Assembly (NCBI GenBank): GCA_033557465.1
Contig: CM066033.1
Coordinates: forward strand, 903,366,808-903,430,807
DNA length: 64,000 nucleotides
Source: Ichthyophis bannanicus
Taxonomy: Eukaryota; Chordata; Amphibia; Gymnophiona; Ichthyophiidae
Direction of reading: 5' to 3'
The notes below the pieces were generated by a model. It saw only the letters and a program-made list of their open reading frames with translations, was not told the origin of the DNA and did no database searches. Shown piece by piece: positions 10,512 to 20,827 of this stretch. Positions within the stretch are counted from its first letter, which is position 1, and each line of letters starts with the position of its first letter. A program made the translations under genes and the position numbers.

Positions 10512-13500
10512 ATGTTAAGCTAATCTCCTGGAATGTAGGCGGAATAAGCTCTCCTGTCAAGCGCACAAAAATTTTACAAGCACTAAAAAGGAAAGGAGCT
10601 CATTTAGCTTTGCTACAGGAGACCCATCTTAGCGAGCAGGAACATAAAAAGCTGGTGAAGGATTGGGTGGCGAACATGTATGGGGCTTCCTCCGGGGGGA
10701 AAACGGCAGGAGTGGTGGTGTTGGTGAAAAAGGGTATCCCATTTGAAGTGAAGAAGATTGAATCTGACACGAAGGGGCGTTATGTTTTTCTCCAGGCTAA
10801 ATTGTATAATGAGGAGATATGGATAGGCAATGTTTATGCCCCCAATGTATACGACCACGCTTTCTTTAAACTTCTTTTGGGCTTTGTGAAGAGGGTGGGG
10901 GAAGGCAAATTAGTACTGGCCGGGGACTTTAACTGCCCCAACGACCCTCACCTGGATAAATCGGTGGCGAGCGGGGGGGGGGGGGGGGGGGGGCCGGGGC
11001 AAAAAAAGGGGGGGGCTACCGTTGAAGAATGGGAGGTCTGCTAGATGTGTGGCGTACCCTGCACCCGGGAGAGAGCGTGCTTATACCCATCAGTCGAGAG
11101 GCCCACCTTACATGGTCCCGGATAGACTATATCCTGGTGAGTGAGCAGGCGATCTCCAGGGTGGACCAGACGGATATAGAGCCCATAGCAATATCTGATC
11201 ATGGTATGGTCTGGATGACCTGGGAATGCCAAGGTGTGGGTAGGGCGGGCTGGCGTTTTCCGGCCTACTTATGGGAAGATAAAGACTTTTGAAGTTTCTT
11301 GGAGAAGCACTGGGATGAATACGTCCTTTTCAATGACACCCCAAGTGTACGCCTCTTATTTTGGGAAGCTAGTAAAGCAGTTATGAGAGGGGTAATTATT
11401 GCTTACACTGCTAAAAGGCGTAGACATTTGGATCATAGCATTGTGGCTTTGGAACGTAATCTTCAGGTTTTACAGTATAAATTAAGTAACTTGCATGGGA
11501 GGGGAGTCCGGGTGTTTCAGCAGGATTATGTTAAAGCCCAGGTTGGCCCTCAATGAGCTCCTTCAGAGAAGAGCTAAGATGTCCTTGCAATACTATCAAC
11601 ACAAATTGTATAGATATGGTAATCGGTCCAGAAGGCTCTTAGCGAGGTTGGTTCGTGACCCGGGCGGAGCACGTTTTGTGCCTGTTCTTAAAGATGAGGA
11701 AGGGAAGCTGCAGCATCAACCGCAGCACATTGCAGAAATCTTTCGTAGTTTTTACGGCCCGTTTGTATACGGAGGAAGACCGTGATGCTACTAAAAGTAG
11801 AGCGTTCCTGGCTAAGGTGGCCATGCCACAGTTAACTGAGGGGGAGCTGCAGGGGCTCAATGCCCCTCTGACAGGGAAGGAAATCCAAGATGCCATTAAG
11901 CGAGGGAAATCGCACAAGGCTCCAGGCCCTGATGGTTTCGGAGGAGAGTACTATAAAATACTGTCACCTAGGTTAGTCCCTAGTATGTTAGCTATGTATA
12001 CAGAGGCGTTGCAGATGGGATGCTTCCCCAGAGACATGCGTGTGTGCAAACATCACTGTCATCCCGAAGCCAGGAAAGAATCCACTTGATTCTGCGTCGT
12101 ATCGGCCCATCTCGCTTATCAATAGTGATGTTAAGATTTTGGCCTCGATACTAGCTAAGTGGCTGAACCCCCTCTTACCATCTTTGGTAGGGGATAGACA
12201 AGTAGGCTTCGTTGTGGGGAGGGATGCAACTAAGAATATTGCTAAGCTACTCTTGGGAATGGAGCATTGTATTGCAAAGAATTCGCCATTATTATTAGTC
12301 AGTCTGGACGCTGAAAAAGCGTTTGATAGGGTTGCCTGGGCATATCTGTGGGATGCTTTGGGTAGTTTTGGGATCCGAGGGGAGTTTGCCCAGTGGGTCC
12401 GGGTCCTATACAAGCTCCCTGCGGCGAGGGTGGGAGTGAACGGGTCTTCTCAGAGCCCGTTACTTTGGAAAGGGGTACGCGGCAAGGTTGCCCGCTATCT
12501 CCGCTATTATTTGTTCTTGCGTTGGAACCATTACTACAGGTTATCCAGCAGGAGGCCCAAGTGGTGGCGATTAAGATGGGGGAAGAGGAGATGAAAATTA
12601 GTGCGTTTGCTGATGACATGCTTCTCTGTTTGACTGAACCGCAGGAATCATTGCAGAGGGTATTGCTCCTTATTCAGGATTATGGTAGTTTCTCCGGGCT
12701 GAAGATCAACATGTCTAAGTCTATGGCCTTAGATGTCGGAGGGAAGGTGCAACCTGTCTGGCGTAGAGACTTCCCCCTTGCGTGGGCGGAGGGCTCCATC
12801 AAGTATTTGGGCATACAGCTGCCTGCGAGTCCGGACAAGTTGTATCACGCGAATGTGGAGAGCATGCTCGGAAGGGCACGGCTAACGTTTCAGCGATGGC
12901 GGGCATTCCCGTTGTCTTTACGTGGCAGAATTGCTTTATTTTCTATGGTGGAGCTTCCTAGGTGGTTATATATGTTGCAGTTATTGCCGATCTGGATCCT
13001 TGCGAGGGACTGGAGATTGTTTGATAGATATTTGACTGTTTTCTATGGGGGGGTCGCCGTCCCCGAATTCCGTTCAGGGCTCTGCGGCGGAGGAAGGAAG
13101 AAGGGGGGTTGGAACTACCTTCGCTGAGGCACTATAATCTCAGATACTTGGTTCGACATATTTGGGGTTTGTTAGTTGCCGAGGGAGGGTGTGCTCCCGT
13201 CCAGCAACTGCGGGAAATATCCTCTCCCTGTCATAGTTTGTATTTGCTCCATACTGTGCGTATGCACAGCCTGGGGGGAGGGAGGGAAAGTGCATATCTG
13301 AGAACTCTACGGATGGCCTGGCGGGAGGTCTGTAGGAGGGTTGGATGGGATTCGTCATGCTCTCTTTGTTGCCATTGGTGGGGAACCCGGACTTCATACC
13401 GGGTTACGCGGACTTTACGCTCTTCCATGTTTGGCAGCAGAAGGGGATAGTGTGTTTGGGTAGAACAGAGGGAGGAGTCTTGGAGAGCTATCAGACCCTG

Positions 13501-14321
13501 AGCCATACCTATCGGTTGGGAGCCAAGGATTTTTATGGCTACCTCCAACTTCGACATTATGTAGATCAGTTGCGGAAAAGGGTCCCAACCTTACTGATTT
13601 CAAAGGATCCGCGGAGGTTGATTGGGGGATGGGTGGAGAAAGACCTGCTTGACTGGGACGAGAGAAAACAGCTGCTGTGCCCGCTGGTAGACTCTGACTA
13701 TCTCCAGATTCTCATCCAACGCTGGACTAAAGATGGCCTGCAAGGGCTGACAGTGGAGACCTTGCGGTCTGCTTTCGAGCGGATCCCTAGGGTGCAGTGT
13801 GGATGTACTTGCAGGAGATGCAGTACAAATTTCTCTGGAGAGCATACGCCAGTGATAAATGGGCGTATAAAGTGGGCTTACGGGACACCTCTCTATGTGG
13901 TTGGTGCCAACGGGAGGAGGGGACACTGTTTCACAAGTTCTGGCTGTGCCCTAGAGTTCAGTGTCTGTGGCAGCAAGTGACAGATAAGCTGGGGGAGTGG
14001 TTGGGGTTAGGGGCCCTCAAGCAGTGGAAGGTGTGTCTGTTTCATTGCTGGGAGGGGGCTGGGCCTACGACTGCATCCCACCACAGAGTTTTGCTTGACA
14101 GGGGTCTCCTTCTCGTAAAGAAAGTTCTACTGGGTAGTTGGCTTGAGAGCGCCCCCCCACAGTTCGGGGTTTGGAAAAAATCAATGATAAACTTGATGTA
14201 TATGGAAAAGCTCACGGCGAAGCAGTTAGGGGGGAGACAGTGGGAGCGGTTTCTTGAGATTTGGCTACCGCTCATAAATACCTTATCCACCCAGGAGCGC
14301 AGCGCAGTGCTGAATGTCTAG
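10512..14321 (+). pseudogene. L1 ORF2: endonuclease, reverse transcriptase, C-terminal Cys motif
   Basis: The frame begins near LISWNVGGISSPVKR at 10512. The AP-type endonuclease (SWNV, LLQETH, NVYAPN, LAGDFNCP) runs to about 10960, where a run of 21 G at 10973-10993 breaks the frame. The HISITLSRID-like endonuclease end continues at about 11080-11290. RT motifs follow in alternating frames: HKAPGPDGF (about 11920), ITVIPKPGKNP and YRPISLIN (12045-12120), LDAEKAFDRVAWAYL (12310), GTRQGCPLSPLLF (12470-12510), the catalytic FADD (about 12604-12615) and IKYLGIQLP (12800). The C-terminal CGWCQREEGTLFHKFWLCP cysteine/histidine motif is at about 13895-13955. An in-frame TGA at 11290 and several frameshifts inactivate it. 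Confidence 0.9.
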
Positions 14322-14702
14322 CTGTCTCTCCCCTGGTGCGGAACTGTGCACAGTTATGTCTGTAGAGTGGGAAGAGGGTTTTTTCCCCCCTGGGATTGAG
14401 TATTGGCATAATGGGGTTTTGGTTCCGGGCACTGGGGTGGATTGCAGGATGGGGGGAGGGTGGTAAAGTGTTTTTGCATAGCTTGTGCTTCCACATGGAC
14501 TGATGTTCCTTTTAGTCAACTGTTATTATGCTAGCCCATCCTGGGATTGCAGTTGCGGGGGGTTGGGGTTGCGAACCTTTAGAAAGGCTTATGTGGCAAT
14601 TTCCTGACCATTACCTGTGTACGTGTCTCTCTGTTATGTATTGGACGAAGGTATGCTGTTATTGGATATGTTTATGTGTGAAACAATAAAAACAAATTTG
14701 AA
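14322..14702 (+). other. L1 3'UTR with terminal A-rich tail
   Basis: Non-coding tail of the L1 element. It contains G-rich patches (14560-14572), which are common in L1 3'UTRs, and ends in an A-rich segment containing aataaa (about 14685). The second copy of the target-site duplication starts at 14703. Confidence 0.8.
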
Positions 14703-14718
14703 ATAAAAATGAGATACC
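14703..14718. repeat. Target-site duplication of the L1 element, right copy
   Basis: Sixteen bases identical to 8680-8695. The D2 interior resumes immediately afterwards, through 14784. Confidence 0.9.
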
Positions 14719-14784
14719 ATGCTGACCTGCTTAAGGACAAAAAAGGTATCATGCGTTCTTACCATGAGGACAAGCTGGAAGGAG

Positions 14785-14967
14785 AAAACGGAGTTACTTA
14801 CCTGTAACTGAGTTCTCCGGGGACAGCAGGATAAGTCAGCCACACTTGGTGACGTCATCCGACGGCGCCGAGAAGACGGAAGTACTCTCCATAGCTCAGA
14901 AGGGCTTTGCCCTTCTGAGCATGGGCCACTTGGCCCCACCCCCCTGCCCGCCCCTAGCTAGCCAGTT
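14785..14967. repeat. Left inverted terminal repeat of D5
   Basis: Bases from about 14816 are the near-perfect reverse complement of 20675-20827. The first 60 bases (14785-14844) are the reverse complement of 15051-15110 in the internal complementary region. The repeat contains a perfect CRE octamer tgacgtca at 14850-14857 and a 12-bp palindrome with a 3-nt loop at 14894-14920. Confidence 0.92.
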
Positions 14968-15050
14968 CGTCACTAGCTGAGCCTTTTGCCGCTAGGAGGC
15001 GGGCACCCGGACGGAGGCAGACCCCATCCCAGGGGAGGTGGGCGGGTATG

Positions 15051-15146
15051 TGTGGCTGACTTATCCTGCTGTCCCCGGAGAACTCAGTTACAGGTAAGTA
15101 ACTCCGTTTTCTCCTAGGACAAGCAGGATGAGTCAGCCACACTTGG
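15051..15146. repeat. Internal complementary region (ICR) of D5
   Basis: 15051-15110 is the reverse complement of the left terminus (14785-14844). 15111-15146 is the reverse complement of the right terminus (20792-20827). The two halves are directly adjacent, so the ICR holds both ends in the joined order. In DIRS-1 this region is thought to template the joining of the termini into a circle. Confidence 0.93.
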
Positions 15147-15279
15147 TGCCTCCCAAGCTGCCACGCGCTGTGGTGGATGGGGGAATGCCGAGACACTCCC
15201 TCAGGCAGTATTTGCCTTTGTGTTGCGACAGGACCTGTCAGTCCGCAGTGGCGCTGCACGCATTTTCGGTAGCAGTGCT

Positions 15280-15860
15280 GAGAGGGGGAGCATTTGAAGG
15301 GCTCTTTCCGTTTGGGTTTGCCGTCGCGATGCACGAATGGGCTCTTTCCGTTTGGGTTTGCCGTCGCGATGCATGAATGTGCAGAGGACTACAGGGTACA
15401 CCGGTTTAGTAAGAGAGATATAGGCACATCGAGCAGCAGTAGTGTGGAATCCAACCTTGGAGCAATAGTAGTGCGGGATTTGCCATCGAGCAATAGTAGT
15501 GAGGGATTCACCGTGGTCACGGATCAATAGGTGCGGTCACAGGGCGCACCTGTGCGGTAACCGAGATGTAGGCCCATAGGTCCTTAGCAATGCGGGATCC
15601 CCCACCGAGCATTATTGTAGCGCGGGCTCACCGCTGTCATGGTGCATGCCATCGGGCAGTAGTCTGTCATGGTGCATGTCATCGGGCAGTAGTAGTAGTG
15701 CAGGGTCACCGCTGTCACGATGCACGCGGGGCTCACCATTGCTGTGTGCGATGCACACATGTGCAGAGGGCGATAACAAGGCATGCCTGTGCCGTGACCG
15801 ATGTAGGTACATCGCAGTGGCAGTTCCTGTAATGCGGGGAACACGGGCATGGATATCCCT
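15280..15860. repeat. Diverged tandem repeat region in D5, with an exact 40-bp duplication
   Basis: 15301-15340 and 15341-15380 are adjacent copies of a 40-bp unit beginning gctctttccgtttgggtttg, differing at two bases. From about 15430 to 15860, looser copies of a unit containing gcaatagtagtgcgggat...caccg and tcatggtgcatg.catcgggcagtag recur, for example at 15648-15662 and 15668-15691. The unit boundaries are blurred by divergence. Short frames here are incidental. Confidence 0.75.
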
Positions 15861-16818
15861 GCGTAGCCGATTGCAGTAGTTGACCATGCGGGTGGAGCAA
15901 AAATTGAATATTGAGATGTCATTGGAAGAGGGGATTCCCCCCCCCTTTTTTTTTTATTTTATTTATTTATTTTTTTTGAAGACACTTGAACCGATAAAAC
16001 GGGATATCAGAGGAACACTGTTGGTACAGAATACTGTGCACGGCTGAACTCCGTCAAAGGCTGCCTTCAGGGTGCATATCCCACTCTCTGCATGCTTGTG
16101 CATTGTTGCTGGCATCTGTGCCATGGCCCGATTGCTCGGCCGCAGCGGCAACTGAGGTAGCGGTGTATACATGAGGGGAAGGTGTTGAGGCAGAAGCCAG
16201 AGCAAGCATTGCTGCCTGGTAGAGGCTCCTGTGTGGTCTAGACCGGGAGCGCTGTAGTTAGGCTCCTGTCTGGTCTAGGCCGGGGGCGCTGTAGTTGGTT
16301 ACGTACGGGGCATCCTGGGGAAAGTGGAGTCCTGTGAGGACGGGGACAGGGTTAGGTCTGTTGACACTGGTGTGTTATCATGTGATTGTGTGCTATCCTG
16401 TTTCCGTGGGGCTCCGTTCCTCCCAGGAAGCGTGGAGGTAGCTTGATTCAGCAGGACTGCACATCTGATGAGTGCCTTGTAGCTCAACCGGCCTCTGAGT
16501 GGGGGTGATCGTCCTGCAAGATAGGCTAATGCAGAAGGGATCACAGCAGCCGGGATTGCCCGGCAGGGGACAGAATAGGATTTTGAACAACTATCCAGAG
16601 GGTCTCCAAGAGGTGACAGCGACCTGAAGGCGCGTCGCAATGCAGCTTCATTTCAGCAGTAACCTGGGCAGGCATGGCTCCCGCATTGGCTGAATGAGGA
16701 GGATGCTGAGCTACCGGGGCTGAGGCTGGTTAACTCTTATTTAGGTCCCTCCTGAGACATGTAGCTCTCCCTGACGGGCTCTCCTTGCACTGCAGGGACT
16801 GGGATGTCAGGAGTCATG

Positions 16819-16900
16819 GCTGGGACTTGAACCTGTGACCTTCTGCTTTTGAACGCACTGTGCTTTTGAACGCACTGTCTGTGTGCACCGGAGCACTGTG
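16819..16900 (-). repeat. tRNA-like / SINE-like module 1 in D5
   Basis: On the minus strand, 16833-16823 reads ggttcaagtcc, a match to the pol III B-box. A tRNA-like arrangement upstream of it is weak, with a short duplicated gcttttgaacgcactgt at 16845-16878. The sequence downstream of the B-box resembles that of module 2 (cccagc..tgac.cctg). Confidence 0.5.
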
Positions 16901-17427
16901 GTGCCACTCCAGAGTAGAGGCGAGGTATCGGAAGGCTCATGGGAGGAGTCCCGTTGGTGCACCGAAGCGTCACTCAGGTAAGTGCCGGCCTTCTGTCGGT
17001 AGGCCTAGGGCTGTCAGTACAAGACCGTCTGTGAAGAGAGGAGAGGAAGGAGAAGACAGAATGGCTTATTGGTGCAAAATGCTGTTGTATGCATTTGCTG
17101 ATGCATGTGGCCAGTGACTTGTCCACTTGAAGGCAAGATGCAGTGCTCTTAACCCCTTGTCGCACGCCTCATGATCCGAACCACTAGGCTCGTGCCCTTG
17201 TTGGGAATGTCATAAGCGTTGTCCCGAGCGATATTAGGGGGTGGCCCCAGCATTGTCGATAGGTAATGGCGGGGGATTGCATGTACCAGGACACAGTAGC
17301 CATGTGCACGGCGTCATATTTAAGACACGTAGGCTCCCCAACGCCTTGGGTGACGGGAGTTCATGGCGAGGGGACGCTGCTTACCCGTAGGTTGGCATGA
17401 AATACGGGGCCTGGATTGGCAGGGGTC

Positions 17428-17506
17428 ACAGCTGGGATTTGAACCTGTGACTCTGGTCCTGGAGGTACTGGCTCTGTCAGCTGCACCACACTGTGACCAC
17501 TTACTG
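17428..17506 (-). repeat. tRNA-like / SINE-like module 2 in D5
   Basis: The minus strand of 17445-17435 is ggttcaaatcc, a perfect B-box. About 45 bases upstream lies gtggtgcagctgacagag, an A-box-like element. A degenerate relative is visible on the minus strand at about 17740-17690 (gttcagacaaatctcagctg). Confidence 0.55.
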
Positions 17507-18759
17507 ATTACATGCCAGCATGCAGTTGGAGAAGGCAGGAGCTATTTTGAGGCCCTCGAGCGGCCACATTGTCTGAAGGAGGCTGTCGTTCGGTCAAGGG
17601 GTGAGAGCCTCCGGTGATGAGAGCCTTAGTAAGATCCTCCAGTGGTGAGAGCCTTGATGAAGGGTAGGGGACCTGGGTAGGTGTGCGCCACAGCTGAGAT
17701 TTGTCTGAACACACTGGGCTGTACGTACTGTACCGCACTGTTGTCACTCCGGAGGCGGCCCTTGGTCAGTCAGGTTGTCACACTGGAGGAGGCCCCCGTC
17801 CAAACGTGTCTCCAGTGAGGAGATCCGTAGGTTAACTCTGTGGGGCCCAGCCCGCAGATAGTTTGTGCCCTATCGCCTCCGTCTTCGCGAAGCACGGGTC
17901 AGAGGGTGTTGGGCCCATGCTGGGACCCGGGAGTTGACATAGCTCCCCGACGTGTGTCCTAAGTAGCTTCATACTGCTTGTGAAACAACCATGCTGGTAA
18001 TGTGGGCCTGATGGACTGTGGCTTGACCCGTCCTGCATTTGTCTTACACTCCGTCCTGTTATCCTTGACTGCGGAGCAACGTATGCAGGCATAGGGGAAG
18101 CTCGGACCTTCTAATAGCAGGGAAAAACAGGACACCTGGTCCCTTGGCAGTAAGCGACCAGGATGTAGTCTACCCGAGGTCTACCTGTCGGAGATGAAGG
18201 ATGTGCCAATCGCTAGGCCGCTCCTCCACTGATAGTGGAGGTATGACGCAAGGGGCCGAGCATGCAGCTGGGTCGTCATGCTGGATGAAGGGAGATCCCG
18301 GTGGATGTACCAGGGTAAGCCCCTGCGCCGTGTTGGCTCATACCAGCATGTGTGGCTGGTATCATATTGGCTACTGGTTTAAACGCAGGGTCCCAACTAG
18401 AAAACCAAAACAAACAAAACCTCATGCTTGATGAACCGTGATAGGCCTAGAGGGTTTGGCCTTTCGCTGGAGGAGACCTGGACCTGTTTTCAGTCTGCTG
18501 CTCACTTTCTGGGTTTGAGCTGGCCGAATGACCAGCGTGACTTGAAAAATCCAATGTGAGCCCAGAGCATGCTGAGTGTTCTGAACCATGAAGGGTGAAC
18601 TGACACACCCTATACCCTCGGTCGGTGTATGAACCATTGTGCTACAGCTTTGACTGTAATCCGAGGAGTAGAGGGACTCTGCTTCCTTAATGGCTCATAC
18701 CTCATAAGGGGAAAACGGCAGACAGCCTTACTCAGTGGCCCCACTGGGGAATTGAACTC

Positions 18760-18985
18760 ATTCCGTTGGTCAATGCAATGCATGCAATGTGTGCCTTTGA
18801 GGCAGTGCTGACTCCTTGCAACCCATACACTCCTGGGTTTCTTGGCAGTGTACCGGAGTGGACTGCCGGACCTTTCTTCCGGGACAACGGAGGATTAAGT
18901 GACTGCTGAAGGCCACAAGGAGTGCTAGTGGGATTGAACCTTGGTAGCTTGGATACCAAGCCAGACCTCTAACCACAGGCTACTC
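18760..18985 (-). repeat. tRNA-derived SINE in D5 (module 3)
   Basis: The minus strand from 18985 reads an A-box region gtagcctgtggttagag, then the B-box ggttcaatcc (18940-18931), then a tail with cagtcacttaatcctcc. The same head-plus-tail plan is seen in the SINE at 63621-63735 (gtggttagagcagtgg, ggtttgattcc, gggcaagtcactttactctcc). This is the layout of tRNA-headed SINEs with a MIR/L2-like tail. Confidence 0.65.
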
Positions 18986-19318
18986 CTACACTATGTGGAC
19001 AGACAATTAGCCACAGATATGCCAACGAATAGGTGCAATGTCCGTTGTTCAGGTAGCATTTAATCAGGTATTTGGTGTACCCGCGGTCCTGTAAGGCATA
19101 CCGGCCAGGTACACCTGAGATGAGCAACCTGGATCTGGATGTGAATTTTGCAGGCACAGCGAGTAACTAATAGTGGCTCAGCAGGATGCTCCGCGCTGTG
19201 CAAGGGTTCGTGTGAGATGCCCACTGCAGGGATGTGCAATGCCAGTGGCAAGTGAAGATAGCACTACCCTTCAGCTTCTGTGCAGGTAATGCCTCAGCCA
19301 GCCTTCTTCATTGCGCAC

Positions 19319-19376
19319 GGCGGGGGATTGAACCCATGGGCCCTGCATCATTGATCAGAACCATTGTGCTACACTG
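19319..19376 (-). repeat. tRNA-like module 4 in D5
   Basis: The minus strand from 19376 reads gtagcacaatggttc (A-box-like) and, about 35 bases later, ggttcaatcc (B-box, 19334-19325), spacing close to a real tRNA. A second gtagcacaatggttc on the minus strand near 18645-18631 lacks a clear B-box. A cloverleaf could not be checked, so it is not called a tRNA gene. Confidence 0.55.
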
Positions 19377-20674
19377 GTGCTCGGGATTTCCTGCGCCGGG
19401 ATCAGAGAGCTGCCCCTCCTGCCCTGGTGCTTGGGCCGGCGCTGGACTGGCGGGGGCTAGCAGTGATCAAGGCTGGGCTGGGACGAAGGGGGGTGCTGTC
19501 CGATAGCGGCGCCGTCCGTTGAGGCTCCATCCAACGGCTCCGTGGGGCTGTCTGTCCAAGACGCTACCCTTCAGCTTCTGTTGGATTTTATGCGCCGGTG
19601 CAAGAGCGTCGGCGCCATCCTCGCTTCCGCGCCGACAGCAATGGGATCGGAGTGAGATCTTGTTCTTAGCCCCAAACCACTGCAGGTCCTCTGGCTCTGA
19701 TCCATCCCCAGCCTTGAATGAGAGGGCGGTGGCGTCTCAGCCTTTCAGCGCACTGAAGATCTCCTGCACGGCCAGACTAGGTGCTGTAGCGCGGAAGACG
19801 GAACTCCTGCTGCTTGTGGTGGTGGACGGGCCACTGGGTGCTGCCTTTACCTTTTGTTTATGTACCGCGCCGGTGCTCAGAAGCCGGCACAATCCTCGTG
19901 ATGCTTCGGCGCCGTGATGTTTCGGCACCGACGGCGAAGGGGTATGAGCGGCTCCTCCTTCCTGAAGGTGATAGGATCGGCGCCGACCAATAGCGCCGAG
20001 GGGGAGGAGCCGGAACGTGACGACATCCGCAAGATGGCCGCCGCCATGGGAATCACGAGGCCGGAGTTGAGCAGGCCGCAGATCACCGGAGAAGTGGGGC
20101 TCAGAGCCGCCGGGGAGATCGGCAGAGGCCGCCGCGATTCCCCGACAAGCAGCAGAGTCGCCAATCCAAATAGCAGAAGAGCTGCGATTTACCCATCCAG
20201 CAACTGTGACGCCGATCCAATACAGCAGTAGAGCTGTGAGTGGAGGCCCGGGGGCACACTCAGAGCCACTGAGGTGGAGAGCTGCAGTGGCGATGGTAGG
20301 GCAGCTTGTGCAGCTTCAGAACCGAAGGGGCCCATAAGGTTGCCGGGCTGCCGCGAGGGACACCTTCTGCCGAACTCCTCTCCCTGAGGTCTTCAGCCAT
20401 AGGGGGAGCAAGGAGAATGCTAGCCGGGACGGAGGCCTAATTGGCACGTCCTGGGCTGCTGTGAGCCACTGCCGAGAACAAGTGGAAGCTGCTGAGACTG
20501 GGAACACCGTGCTCGCAGGAATCCAAGCTCTGCTGGAACCGCTATGAAAGAGAAGCTTGGAAAATTTAATGCAACCAAATTTATCTACCTACAAGGTGAG
20601 AGGAGAATTAGAATTTCTTAATGTTTTGTGGAGAGTAGAAAAAGTCCGTCTTGCTGGCAAGGCGGAAGAACTGA

Positions 20675-20827
20675 AACTGGCTAGCTAGGGGCGGGCAGGG
20701 GGTGGGGCCAAGTGGCCCATGCTCAGAAGGGCAAAGCCCTTCTGAGCTATGGAGAGTACTTCCGTCTTCTCGGCGCCGTCGGATGACGTCACCAAGTGTG
20801 GCTGACTCATCCTGCTTGTCCTAGGAG
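20675..20827. repeat. Right inverted terminal repeat of D5
   Basis: Reverse complement of 14816-14967. It carries the mirrored CRE octamer at 20784-20791 and the mirrored palindrome at 20721-20747. The outermost 36 bases match the second half of the ICR. Confidence 0.92.

Larger units (their letters stand above)
8696..14702 (+). mobile_element. Full-length but decayed L1-type LINE (L1/Tx1 clade)
   Basis: A 6.0-kb non-LTR retrotransposon bounded by a 16-bp target-site duplication. The order is 5'UTR (8696-8857), ORF1 with coiled coil and RNA-binding domain (about 8858-9727), an unusually long G-rich inter-ORF spacer (9728-10511), ORF2 with AP endonuclease, RT and a C-terminal cysteine motif (10512-14321), and a 3'UTR ending in aataaaaacaaatttgaaataaa (about 14685-14707). 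ORF1 and ORF2 both contain several frame breaks, so the copy is dead. It inserted into D2. Confidence 0.92.
14785..20827 (-). mobile_element. 6-kb DIRS-bracketed element D5 with no recognisable protein genes
   Basis: The boundaries are defined by inverted terminal repeats (14785-14967 and 20675-20827) and by an internal complementary region (15051-15146) that matches both ends, the hallmark of DIRS elements. The ICR lies next to the low-coordinate end, so the element is in minus orientation, as B is. The interior has no gag, RT, RNase H or recombinase motif in any frame. It contains a diverged tandem repeat (15280-15860), several tRNA-like or SINE-like modules (16820-19375) and GC-rich sequence. 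It sits in D2 between ggaaggag and aaagcatattcc, where D1 (about 2235) is continuous, and there is no target duplication, as expected for recombinase-mediated insertion. Confidence 0.8.

Noticed and set aside
10973..11015. Poly-G run as a regulatory site
   Set aside because: It lies within the L1 ORF2 endonuclease and breaks the frame. It is more likely slippage or an assembly-prone run.
15590..15922. Short Cys/His-rich frames on both strands in D5
   Set aside because: They arise from the tandem repeat units and carry no regular zinc-finger spacing.
19319..19376. A functional tRNA gene
   Set aside because: The A- and B-box spacing is right, but a full cloverleaf and acceptor pairing were not evident by eye. 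It is more likely SINE-derived.
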